Made by a program: the position numbers and the translations under genes. A stretch of 33,800 nt of DNA from a virus, in the IMG/VR virus record IMGVR_UViG_3300020459_000042, positions 1 through 33,800 of that record; one strand, given 5' to 3'. The first letter of the stretch is position 1; each line of letters starts with the position of its first letter. Positions 21,201 to 29,500 of the stretch are shown one piece after another. The notes beneath the pieces are model-generated. The model saw only the letters and a list, made by a program, of their open reading frames with translations, did no database searches and had not been told where the DNA came from.

Positions 21201-24200
21201 ATAGGTAAATCTAATAAAAGAGCAACGGATACTCTTGATTTTAGACCTAGAGTAACTACATTTGATCCTGATACTGCTTCTGTATCTCCTTTCTATCCAA
21301 CAAATAGAGACTCTATTGTTGCAGGATCTAGAATTGTAACTCCTAATGAAAGTTCTAGATTTAAGTATAAGCATTATTATGGAAGAATGGATAAGGTTGT
21401 ACTTAAAACAACAGGAAATATTATTGTACAAAAAGGAGAACCTTCTTCAAATCCAAAACCACCTGCTGACGATCCTAATGCAATGATCTTAGCCACAATT
21501 GTGTGGTCACCATATTGCTATAAGGTAAGTAATGCTAAAGTATTTTTAATTGATAATCGTAGATATACGATGCGTGATATTGGTGCTATAGAAGATAGAG
21601 TTGATAATTTAGAAAGAGTAACTTCTTTATCATTATTGGAACAAAAAGTTGCTACCTTACAGGTTAGAGATGCTGATGGATTAGATAGATTTAAGAGTGG
21701 TTTCTTTGCAGATTCTTTAAAATCTAAAGATTTTGTTGATATATCATCTCCAATAGATATTGATCTCAAAAGAGGACATATGCGTCCTTTGACTGATCTT
21801 AATTCTATTGATATGCAGGTATTGCCTTCAACGCAACAACCACCAGAATCATTAGATTTAAGTCAAAATTTTGCTTTATTGGATAGTAAAGCAAGAAAGA
21901 CAGGTAGAATGATTACCTTAGATTATAAAGAGACTGCATTTGTTGAACAAAATTTTGCAACTAGAGTAGAAAATCTTAACCCATTTTTGGTTTATAGTTA
22001 TATTGGTGATTTAAAATTAAGTCCCACTAGTGATAATTGGATCAATACTCATAGAACACAAACTCTTGCAACTCAGGTTATTAGGAGAACATCATTTGAT
22101 ACTAGAGTAGGTGCAACAACAGTTGATGATGGATTTGGACAAGATGAATTATTAGCAGAAACAAATGAATTTGTACAAAAAGTAGAAAGAGATGATATTA
22201 CATCTAGAAATACTTATATTGCAAGTGAGGAATTTGATCCATTTATTAGATCTAGAAATGTAGAATATAAAGTAACAGGATTACGACCTAATGCTAGATT
22301 CTTTACTTTCTTTGATGAACTTGGAAATGTTGATATAGTACCCAAAATTATTTCAATTAATAATGTCATTGGAGCTTTTACTATTGGTGAAACTATTACC
22401 GCATTAGTTAATGGAGAGACATATCGTTTCAGAATTGCAGCACCTAATCACAAGTCAGGACCATTTGCTACTCCTGAAGTAACATATTCAGTTAATCCAT
22501 TAGATAAGGATGATACCCTACCTGCAGCGTATTCTCAAGGTTCTACTACAATCAATATAGATACTGTTTCTCTTGCTGCTCAAGCACAGGGTGATTTCTT
22601 TGGATATCTTCCAGTAGGAACTGTTATTTCTGGTGAGACTAGTGGTGCTCAAGCAACTATAAGAGCACTAGAATTGTGGTCTGATGACTATGGTGATTTA
22701 TGTGCATGTGTATGGGTTAGAGATCCATTTGCTTCACCTGCACCTCTTGCTAGAGTAAGAACGGGTGAAAGAGAATTTAAAGTCACATCTAGTTCCATTA
22801 ATGCATCTGGATTAAGAGGAAGTACTGCTATTTCATCTGCTCAAGCAATTTACACTGCAGTTGGAACTACAAGACTCGTACAAACTGATGTTAGTGTCAC
22901 AACTTTAGAAACTACGACGATACAGAGAGATGTAAGTCTTACCTTTGTAAACCGAAGGCCGCCCCCACCACCACCACCTCCTGCCCCTGTTATCATTAAC
23001 AATACAACTGTTATTGATAATACTGTTACTAATGTTGTACAGCAAACTATTGAGATTGATAATACTCGTACTATCATTAATCCTGTACCTGTACCTGTAC
23101 CTGCACCTCCGCAGGCTGACGATAATGATGACCCATTGGCACAATCATTTAAGGTTGACCAGTATGGTGCATATGTAACTTCTGTTGATGTCTACTTTGC
23201 AACAATGGCTGATCCATCAGTTCCTGTATTTGTAGAATTAAGGACAATGGAATTAGGAACACCAACAACTAAATTGGTGTCCCCAGATTCTAGAGTTAAT
23301 TTAACATCTGTAGATATTAATCTTTCTAATGATGCCTCAGTGCCTACTAGAGCGACATTTAGTTCTCCAGTATATTTGGAACCTGCTACAGAGTATGCTA
23401 TCGTTGTAGGTGCTCCTACGAACACCTATGAAGTATTTACAGCAGAGATGGGACAAACTGCCCTCAATGCACAGCAACTTCCAAATGCTGCAGGTAAAGT
23501 TTATTCTAACCAATTCTCAGTTGGTTCTATGTTTAAGTCGCAAAATGCGTCTACATGGACTCCATGTCAATTTGAAGATTTATGTTTCAAGTTGTATAGA
23601 GCAGAATTTACTGAAAGTGATGCTGTAGTTACATTCCAAAACCCACCTATTAGACCTAATAATGGTATCTTACCAGCGTTGAATAAAAATCCAATTGAAG
23701 CACTTCCTAAGAAAGCTGCACTTGGAATTACAACAACTACTAATGCTGGTCTTATTGGTACTGTATTTACGATAGGAAGAAAGGTTGGTGACGCAAGTGC
23801 TAACTATCGATATGGATATATCGAAGCAGTTGGTGGACCAGTTCAAACTGGTGGTACTCTTGCAGTTGGTATCTCAACAAATGGTACTAACTATGGAACT
23901 CCATTATCATCGACAGTAAGCACATATGCTATTACTGGACAAGGTGCAGGATTAAAATTAGGTGTTACTGTTGGTACTGGTAATAGTGGTATTACTGCTG
24001 TTACTATTCAAGATGACGGTCAAGGATATCAAATTGGTGATATTGTAGGAATTGTTACTGCTGAAATGAGTGGTAGTGGTTCTGGAGCTAGAATTGGTAT
24101 TAATTCTCTTGGTGGATTAGATACTTTGTATCTAACAAATATTCAAGCAGAAGAATTTACTAATGCTGCAAATATCAATTATTACCATGATCTTGGAACG

Positions 24201-25592
24201 ACTATTGATTCAGGTGTAGATGTTACTAGGTATGATGAAACTGGTAGTCTCTTTACTGGTGAATATGCTAAAGTATCTTACTTCAATCATGGAATGTATG
24301 GTACTGGTAATAAGGTTGCTATTAGTGGAGTATCACCAAATACTTTACCAACTACAACTTCAACCATAGTTAATTCTACAACTAGTGCAATTGCAATTGG
24401 TGACAGTACAAGTTTTGATGTTTTTGAAGGAGTACTAGTTAGTGCTGCTAACACTGGTTATGCTATACTTAATAATGAAATAATTTCTTACACTTCTGTT
24501 GGAATCAATACTTTAAGTGGTATTGTTAGAGGTGTTGATAACACTCAATCTATTAATCATGCTCAAGGATCCAATATTCAAAAATATGAATTTGGTGGAA
24601 TTGGTTTGACTAAGATCAATACTGATCATGATGTTGAGGTTATTCAAAAGAATATGGATGATTTTATCATCAAGATTGATAGAGAAGGTAGAGTCACTGA
24701 TAACTCAGGTTTATCTCAACCACAACTATCGTTCAATAATAATATTCATGGTGGTGGAGCTCACGCTCATGCATCTAAGAATATTCAGTATGATAAGATT
24801 ACACCACTATTTGATATAACAGTACCAGGACCAACTGATACTGCTGGATTAAGTATTAGAACTGTTAGTGGAACTAGTATTGATGGTAGTGAGTCATCAT
24901 TTGCTGATCAAGGATTTGACAATTATGTACTCAACCAACCTACAAAACTTCCAACTACAAGAATAGTTGCTTCTGAAGTTAATGAAAATGTAAGGTTAAC
25001 TAATCTCTTTAGAAATAGATCTTTAACTGCTAGAGTGTCAATGAATAATGGAGGGAATTTCCATAGTTCTCCTATGATTTGTTTGGATACAATGGCAATT
25101 AATTTCTCTTCCAATAGACTTAATAAACCAATTGCAGAGGATGCATATGCTTTAGATCCAAGATCTAATGTTTTATTTGGTGATCCTCATACTTCATATT
25201 ATGTTTCTAGAGTTATCAACATTAAACAACCAGCGACTTCATTACAAGTTATCTTAGATGCATTTAGACCAACATCTACTGATTTCAGAGTTCTGTATAG
25301 TCTTATTAGAGGAGACTCTAGTGAGGTAGATCAGAAATTTGTATTGTTCCCTGGCTATCTAAATAGTGTTGATACCACTGGTGATGGGTTTGGAGATACT
25401 GCAATCGATCCTTCCAAGAACGATGGTCGTGCTGACAAATTCGTCAATTCTGGTGGAGACTTCAGAGAGTATCAATACTCTGTTAATGACTTAGAACCTT
25501 ATACTGGTTTTGTTATTAAGATTGTATTTAATGGTACTAATCAAGCTGAAGTTCCTGTTCTTAGAAACATTAGGGCATTAGCACTTGCATGA
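18267..25592 (+). CDS. 2441-residue virion protein with DUF4815-type N-terminus (gp9/gp10 position)
   Basis: The N-terminus (NISPYYDDFDR, then KPGFPVQARELTSLQSIMQN) is the DUF4815-type start seen in many marine T4-like phages. Around 315-375 lies a conserved SEGIYYATES...DDLACVRVSPGTAYVKGYEFET segment. A heptad stretch at about 1098-1140 (IEDRVDNLERVTSLSLLEQKV) predicts a short coiled coil. Eight consecutive prolines (1565-1572), an Asn/Thr/Val-rich stalk and a VPVPVPAPP hinge lead into DDPLAQSF (about 1621-1628) and a probable beta-sandwich. The C-terminal third has a GQGY bead pair, a NEIISYT...RG module at 2070-2090, HASKNIQYD, and a compact ending. Position after gp8 matches T4 gp9/gp10, so a role at the wedge periphery or fibre attachment is likely. 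This is synteny, not demonstrated homology. Confidence 0.8.
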   Translation: MPQQTNLNISPYYDDFDRTDNYHRVLFKPGFPVQARELTSLQSIMQNQIEQFGSHMFKEGSVVIPGGVSYDGNYFAVRLDATHLGTDVEVYIKDLVGKRIKGQTSGITAKIINCITSTTSISSDPTLYVKYLSPGPSGSFDFFSDSELLLLEEPVTYGNTTLNTGSTIASTLAQDSCFSGSAVSISDGVYFVRGAFVRVNQQTLILDQYDNKPFYRVGLQVVEKAINAKEDPSLYDNAKGFSNYAAPGADRLKIDLVITKKSTNDFDDTDFIELIRVRAGIVEKQINKESQYNLIRDYFAKRTFDESGDYTTTPFFINVLDSLNDRVGSEGIYYATESTRQGNTPSDDLACVRVSPGTAYVKGYEFETFGETIDVEKPRTTSEKIEESFSFRIGNKVKLNGVSGITTFTNPIDLQSGISSEKIGDAKVYNFGLSDAKYKDNSTEFDAYLYDVQLYTKLFINDTVSNDEVIQSAYVEGAESGATGYTIAAGAGSSTLTLTQVSGHFQSGEKVKFRSNKNLSRIVSKVITYNFNDVENLQQSNTFYAKKKLNEKLPYGLRGDDPVRIATNGDVTCTGRTFERFKPGNIIIYRRPGQSLPNRNVVSYVANDGGSMRLAALTTNPDLFTGSLPGSQYEGAIFIGEQQLSNEDAAGLFLPLPKKNIADIDFTGSQLILSAQVTNESTDANGVLVVNTSSINIDDINFIAFDQERYQVQYDDGEIAIIDESSVVVTDSVLTINDLKFSESGVKVNVTVAKGNIKNKIKEYKRSQQTTIKYSDNDGSGSNANGTVNDGLTPSGLYGIRIQDEEICLNHPDVSEVVAVYESLDTNLPIFDKLVFTSTDPIFQNAIVGETIVGENTNSVARIVSVDSGSSSISIVYKTIDKFQLLETLLFQESNTSASLQGTSPGKYNDVTDAFTLDKGQKEQYYDYSKILRVNDGYVPSKQLLVVYDRYDIPSSDTGDVFTVNSYDAERFKKNIPSIGKSNKRATDTLDFRPRVTTFDPDTASVSPFYPTNRDSIVAGSRIVTPNESSRFKYKHYYGRMDKVVLKTTGNIIVQKGEPSSNPKPPADDPNAMILATIVWSPYCYKVSNAKVFLIDNRRYTMRDIGAIEDRVDNLERVTSLSLLEQKVATLQVRDADGLDRFKSGFFADSLKSKDFVDISSPIDIDLKRGHMRPLTDLNSIDMQVLPSTQQPPESLDLSQNFALLDSKARKTGRMITLDYKETAFVEQNFATRVENLNPFLVYSYIGDLKLSPTSDNWINTHRTQTLATQVIRRTSFDTRVGATTVDDGFGQDELLAETNEFVQKVERDDITSRNTYIASEEFDPFIRSRNVEYKVTGLRPNARFFTFFDELGNVDIVPKIISINNVIGAFTIGETITALVNGETYRFRIAAPNHKSGPFATPEVTYSVNPLDKDDTLPAAYSQGSTTINIDTVSLAAQAQGDFFGYLPVGTVISGETSGAQATIRALELWSDDYGDLCACVWVRDPFASPAPLARVRTGEREFKVTSSSINASGLRGSTAISSAQAIYTAVGTTRLVQTDVSVTTLETTTIQRDVSLTFVNRRPPPPPPPPAPVIINNTTVIDNTVTNVVQQTIEIDNTRTIINPVPVPVPAPPQADDNDDPLAQSFKVDQYGAYVTSVDVYFATMADPSVPVFVELRTMELGTPTTKLVSPDSRVNLTSVDINLSNDASVPTRATFSSPVYLEPATEYAIVVGAPTNTYEVFTAEMGQTALNAQQLPNAAGKVYSNQFSVGSMFKSQNASTWTPCQFEDLCFKLYRAEFTESDAVVTFQNPPIRPNNGILPALNKNPIEALPKKAALGITTTTNAGLIGTVFTIGRKVGDASANYRYGYIEAVGGPVQTGGTLAVGISTNGTNYGTPLSSTVSTYAITGQGAGLKLGVTVGTGNSGITAVTIQDDGQGYQIGDIVGIVTAEMSGSGSGARIGINSLGGLDTLYLTNIQAEEFTNAANINYYHDLGTTIDSGVDVTRYDETGSLFTGEYAKVSYFNHGMYGTGNKVAISGVSPNTLPTTTSTIVNSTTSAIAIGDSTSFDVFEGVLVSAANTGYAILNNEIISYTSVGINTLSGIVRGVDNTQSINHAQGSNIQKYEFGGIGLTKINTDHDVEVIQKNMDDFIIKIDREGRVTDNSGLSQPQLSFNNNIHGGGAHAHASKNIQYDKITPLFDITVPGPTDTAGLSIRTVSGTSIDGSESSFADQGFDNYVLNQPTKLPTTRIVASEVNENVRLTNLFRNRSLTARVSMNNGGNFHSSPMICLDTMAINFSSNRLNKPIAEDAYALDPRSNVLFGDPHTSYYVSRVINIKQPATSLQVILDAFRPTSTDFRVLYSLIRGDSSEVDQKFVLFPGYLNSVDTTGDGFGDTAIDPSKNDGRADKFVNSGGDFREYQYSVNDLEPYTGFVIKIVFNGTNQAEVPVLRNIRALALA

Positions 25593-25786
25593 TAAGAGTT
25601 GAAGGACACGCAAATCTCTTTAGAGATGAGAAAACTGGAGCTATCATAAATGATGATAGCTCTGGTTATTCTGCTTATATAAAAGCAAAATCTAAAAAAG
25701 CTATGGAGAGAGAAGAATTGGATGCAATGAAAGATGAGATAACTGAAATTAAAAATATGCTTAAAGAAATCACATCCAAATTATGA
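25589..25786 (+). CDS. Small 65-residue protein with C-terminal coiled coil
   Basis: The start overlaps the stop of the 2441-residue gene (ATGATAA), implying translational coupling. Residues 1-20 read MIRVEGHANLFRDEKTGAII, a start I recall in small proteins of T4-like marine phages without known function. Residues about 33-65 form a clear amphipathic heptad helix (AMEREELDAMKDEITEIKNM, then LKEITSKL). Its codons 15-26 contain a strong inverted repeat. Possible roles are fibre folding helper or virion linker; both are inferred from size, coiled coil and position. Confidence 0.7.
   Translation: MIRVEGHANLFRDEKTGAIINDDSSGYSAYIKAKSKKAMEREELDAMKDEITEIKNMLKEITSKL
25633..25667 (+). other. Intragenic hairpin, 15-bp stem with 5-base loop
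   Basis: GAGCTATCAT (25638-25647) and ATGATAGCTC (25653-25662) are perfect complements around the loop AAATG. The stem extends outward by two G-T wobbles and then C-G, A-T and A-T pairs to 25633 and 25667. It lies inside the 65-residue gene, about 45 bases after its start. No T-tract follows, so it is not a standard intrinsic terminator. Confidence 0.75.
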
Positions 25787-25971
25787 GAGATCCACATATA
25801 GAACACTTAAGATTTCTTCACGGTGATGAATGTGTACCTACAAAAGTTGCCGAATTAGGTGACCTTGAAATTATAAGAAATGACATAGATCGATTAGATA
25901 ATAAAATGAGTCAGGTAACTCAAGTGTTGCAAGAACTTCTAACAGAGATAAAGAAACTAAATACCTTATAG
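25783..25971 (+). CDS. Small 62-residue coiled-coil protein
   Basis: The ATG overlaps the previous stop in an ATGA junction. The N-terminal half (DPHIEHLRFLHGDECVPTKV) contains His and one Cys and shows no recognised motif. From about residue 27 onward the hydrophobic heptads IIRNDIDRLDNKMSQVTQVL and QELLTEIKKLNTL predict a coiled coil. With the preceding 65-residue protein it makes a coupled pair of small coiled-coil products just ahead of the fibre genes. T4 gp57A, a 79-residue coiled-coil fibre chaperone, is an analogy of size and shape only. Confidence 0.65.
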   Translation: MRDPHIEHLRFLHGDECVPTKVAELGDLEIIRNDIDRLDNKMSQVTQVLQELLTEIKKLNTL

Positions 25972-25991
25972 GATAATAGTAATGTAAAAAG

Positions 25992-26333
25992 ATGGCAGTA
26001 TATGTCTCTAACTTACAGATTGAACAAGGTTCTGATTTTGAGCATTTATTTTCTCTAGGTGATAACGATAATAATACTACCTTGGATCTGACTGGATACA
26101 GTGTCGCTTCTAAGCTCCGTAAATGGGCTGGAAGTACTACAGCTTATTCCTTCACATCATCTGTCTCTAGTGCTACAGATGGTCAGATTACTATATCTAT
26201 GACCGATAGCACAACAAATACCATCAAACCAGGAAGGTACATATATGATGTTGTTTTGACAGAATCTTCTTCGGGTCTCAAAACGAGAGTTGTTGAAGGT
26301 CAAGTCCTAGTTAGACAAGGGGTAACAAGGTAA
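25992..26333 (+). CDS. 113-residue Ig-like virion protein
   Basis: The sequence is all beta in pattern: a QIEQGSDFEHLFSL strand, LDLTGYSVASKLRKW, then DGQITISMTDSTTNTIKPG and RYIYDVVLTESS, ending VVEGQVLVRQGVTR. This arrangement resembles the small Ig-like domain found at the N-terminus of BppU-type baseplate proteins and in short virion proteins of marine phages. It is probably a small decoration or adaptor of the fibre apparatus. It follows a 20-base gap after the coiled-coil pair, the only uncoupled junction in this cassette, and overlaps the next gene by one base. Confidence 0.7.
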   Translation: MAVYVSNLQIEQGSDFEHLFSLGDNDNNTTLDLTGYSVASKLRKWAGSTTAYSFTSSVSSATDGQITISMTDSTTNTIKPGRYIYDVVLTESSSGLKTRVVEGQVLVRQGVTR

Positions 26334-26551
26334 TGCCATCATTAAGAATTGGTACTGGCAGCCAAGTAAAGGTTATTGCCAGCGGCTCTTTAGGAGGCGG
26401 TAGTGGAGGTGGAGGTAAACTAGTTTTACTTTCAGATGTTAATGCTTCTACTTTAAACAATGGTAGTTTCTTAGTTTATGACTCAGCAACTGCTAAGTTT
26501 ATAACACAAACTAATTTACCATCTACTACTATTGATGGAGGGGAATACTAA
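26333..26551 (+). CDS. 72-residue glycine-rich protein ending in IDGGEY
   Basis: The start overlaps the previous stop (TAATG). After MPSLRIGTGSQVKVIASG comes a flexible GSLGGGSGGGG linker, then LLSDVNASTLNNGSFLVYDS and ATAKFITQ, a short beta module that recurs in phage fibre proteins (DLxDVxxxxxxxGxxLVYxxxTxKF). The C-terminus is STTIDGGEY, which matches the C-terminal IDGGFF of the 2396-residue fibre protein. It is likely a small fibre-associated protein. The codons for the DGG motif supply the Shine-Dalgarno sequence of the next gene. Confidence 0.65.
   Translation: MPSLRIGTGSQVKVIASGSLGGGSGGGGKLVLLSDVNASTLNNGSFLVYDSATAKFITQTNLPSTTIDGGEY
26537..26541 (+). promoter_or_regulatory. Shine-Dalgarno GGAGG for the fibre gene, inside the preceding coding end
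   Basis: GGAGG, extended to GGAGGGG, lies nine bases before the ATG at 26551. Most genes in this window lack an obvious Shine-Dalgarno, so this one stands out. It encodes the Gly-Gly of the terminal IDGGEY. Confidence 0.8.
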
Positions 26552-29500
26552 TGTCGGCAACGATTCTATTAAAAAGAACTAAAGGAACTTCGCCTCCTAC
26601 CGCAGCACCAGTTGGAACTGGTGTATCTTTCGGTGAATTAGTATACACCTATGATATTACAAATGTAGGTGCAGGTAAGTCTTATAAAAAATTATATATT
26701 GGTCATCCAGACGGTAATACAAATGCTCCAATAGCAATCGGTGGTGAATATTACACCGATATGTTACCAGAGAACCCTGCTGACTTTGGTAAGCCAACTG
26801 GATCTAAGGCAGTTATTCTTAACCCCTCAGGACAGATCAACACCTGGAGTGTCGCTACAGACCTTCTAGTAGGTGCTGCAGCCACTGTATCAGGTAATCT
26901 ATCTGTTGCTGGTAATCTTGATGTTACAGGCGATTTAACATATGATGAAGTAAATGCAAGAAACTGGAATATAACTGGTGTAGGTACTATTCCTACTCTC
27001 TATGTAACTGATATTACTGACACTCTTAATCTACAAAGTAAGGTAGGTATTATCAGTGCTCTTGCTGGTGTTGGTGCTACATATAACGATTTTAATTCTA
27101 CATCTGCACAGTTTGAGCAGATTAATGTAAGTCATGCATCTACTACTAAGAACCTTACGGTTACTGGTATTGCAACTATTGAAGATAATGTAGACTTCAG
27201 AACGCAGTTAATAAGAATTGGTAGAGAAGCAGGTGAACTAGAAACTGATGGTACTGATCGTCAGGGGTTCTTTATTGGTAACTGGGCTGGTCAACAAGCT
27301 GGTTTAGGTAATAACACTAAGAGAAACATTGCTATTGGTCACAGTGCCTTCCAGAAGGGTGGTAAGACTAAGGCAGAATCCAATTTATTCTTAGGTCATT
27401 TTGCTGGACAAGAAGCAGAAGGATCACATAACATCTATATTGGTGATAAGGTTGGACAGGATTTAGGTTCACAGTCTGTTATCACTTATGGTGAGACTGG
27501 TAATGCCAGCACCATTTCATTCTCTGATGGTAGTTCATTAGGTAATGATCCATATGCTTACAGAGTATATGGTACTACAGATAATTTCTCCAACTTACAA
27601 GGTGGAGATTGGGCGTTTGAGATATCACAACTTGGTGATCTTGGTACAATTAACAGTGCTGTTACTGGCAACCTATCATTTAACATTGGTACTTGTACTA
27701 ATGCTCATCTAGGAAAATTAATTGGTCAGCAGTTTAAAGTAAAAGGACAAGACAATTTTGCTTTATTGACTGACAATAATGATGCTATTTACCTGTCAGG
27801 TGGTAGTATTGGATTAACAGATACTTATGGTTTCATAGTTGTTAGATCTGGTATCACAACAAATAGTGGTAAGGAAGATCACGATCAGAACATTGGTATA
27901 GGTAGAGAAGCACTATGGGGTGCTGGTATATCAACTAACCAGAGCAACAACATTGCTATTGGTGCGTTTGCTTTATATAATGTTTATGGTAGTGATAATG
28001 TTGCTATTGGTAATTCTGCTGGTGCTAATAATACTGGTAGTAACAATGTTATTATTGGTAAAGGACAAGATGTTAGATATCCAGATCAAGATGATCAGTT
28101 AGTTATTGGTTCAGGTGATGTTAAGTGGGTTTCAGGTAATAGCGACGGTTGGGTCGGGGTGGGAACTACCACGCCAACAGCGTTACTCGATGTAGATGGT
28201 GATGTCAATATAACTGGTGTTGCTACTGTTCCTCAGTTAGATGTTAATAATCTTGGTATAGAAGACATTAAGATTACTGCTGGTTTAGCAACTGACTTAG
28301 CAGTTACTAATTTAGTCAACTCGGTTGGTATCATTACTAATGCCTACATTGATGTAGGTGTTGTAACATCATTAGTTGGTACTTATGCAACTATAACAGT
28401 ATTTGACACTGAGACTGCAGATCTTAGAGATGTTAAAATAACTGCTGGTATCATAACAGATATTGTTGGTACTGCTGCTACAATCACTACGATTGATGCT
28501 ACTGTAACTGACATTATACATGGTAATATTGTTGCTGGTGTTATCACATCGATAACTGGTATCTATGCAACCATTACTAATTTTGACACTGAATTAGCAG
28601 ACCTTAAGGATGTTAAGATCACTTCTGGTATCATTACTGATATCGTTGGTACTGCAGCAACTATAACAACAATTGATGCTACAGAAGGAGATATAGTTAA
28701 TGCTAAGATCACTGCAGGTATTATTACATCACAAGTTGGTACTTACGCAACTATAACAGTATTTGATACAGAAACAGCAGATCTTAGAGATGTTAAGATA
28801 ACTGCTGGTATCATAACAGATATTGTTGGTACAGCAGCAACTATCACAACTATCGATGCCACAGAAGGCGACATAGTTAATGCTAAGATAACTGCTGGTG
28901 TTGTTACATCATTAGTTGGTACATATTCAACAATTCAAGATGTAAATATTACTCACGACTTTAGAGTTGGTGGTGCATCAACATTCGTTGGTAATGTTAC
29001 TTTCCAAGGTGGTGTAATTGGTCTTGGTGATTCTACTAGTGATGCTATTGTATTCAATGCTGACATTGATTCAAGTTTCATTCCTGATGATGACGATACC
29101 TATAACCTTGGTGCTGCTACTCAACAGTGGAAAGATCTTCATATTGATGGCACTGCTTATATTGATGATCTAAGTGTCGATTCAACAGTTGGTGTTTATG
29201 CAACTATAACAACTTTTGACACAGAAACTGCAGACCTTAAGGATGTTAAGATTACCTCTGGTATTATCACAGACATAGTTGGTACTGCTGCTACAATCAC
29301 TACGATTGATGCTACGGAAGGTGATATAGTAAATGCTAAGATTACTGCTGGTGTTGTAACATCGATAGTTGGTACTTATGCAACTATAACAAACTTTGAT
29401 ACTGAGACTGCAGACCTTAAGGATGTTAAGATTACTGCAGGTATCATAACTGATATCGTTGGTACTGCTGCATCTATCACTACAATTGATGTAACAGAAG

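Noticed and set aside
22850-23144. Minus-strand open frames with Trp/Gly runs opposite the polyproline stretch
   Set aside because: They are antisense shadows of the proline codons and the Asn/Thr-rich stalk; they have no start signal, and lie wholly inside a well-supported plus-strand gene.
25955-25990. CTTATAGGATAATAG as a third late promoter before the Ig-like gene
   Set aside because: It does not match the TATAAATA octamer that both accepted promoters match exactly.
27920-28102. Plus-strand 60-residue hydrophobic open frame inside the fibre gene
   Set aside because: Its Leu/Val-rich composition is the frame-shifted reading of GGT/ATT/GCT-rich repeat codons; no ribosome binding site was seen.
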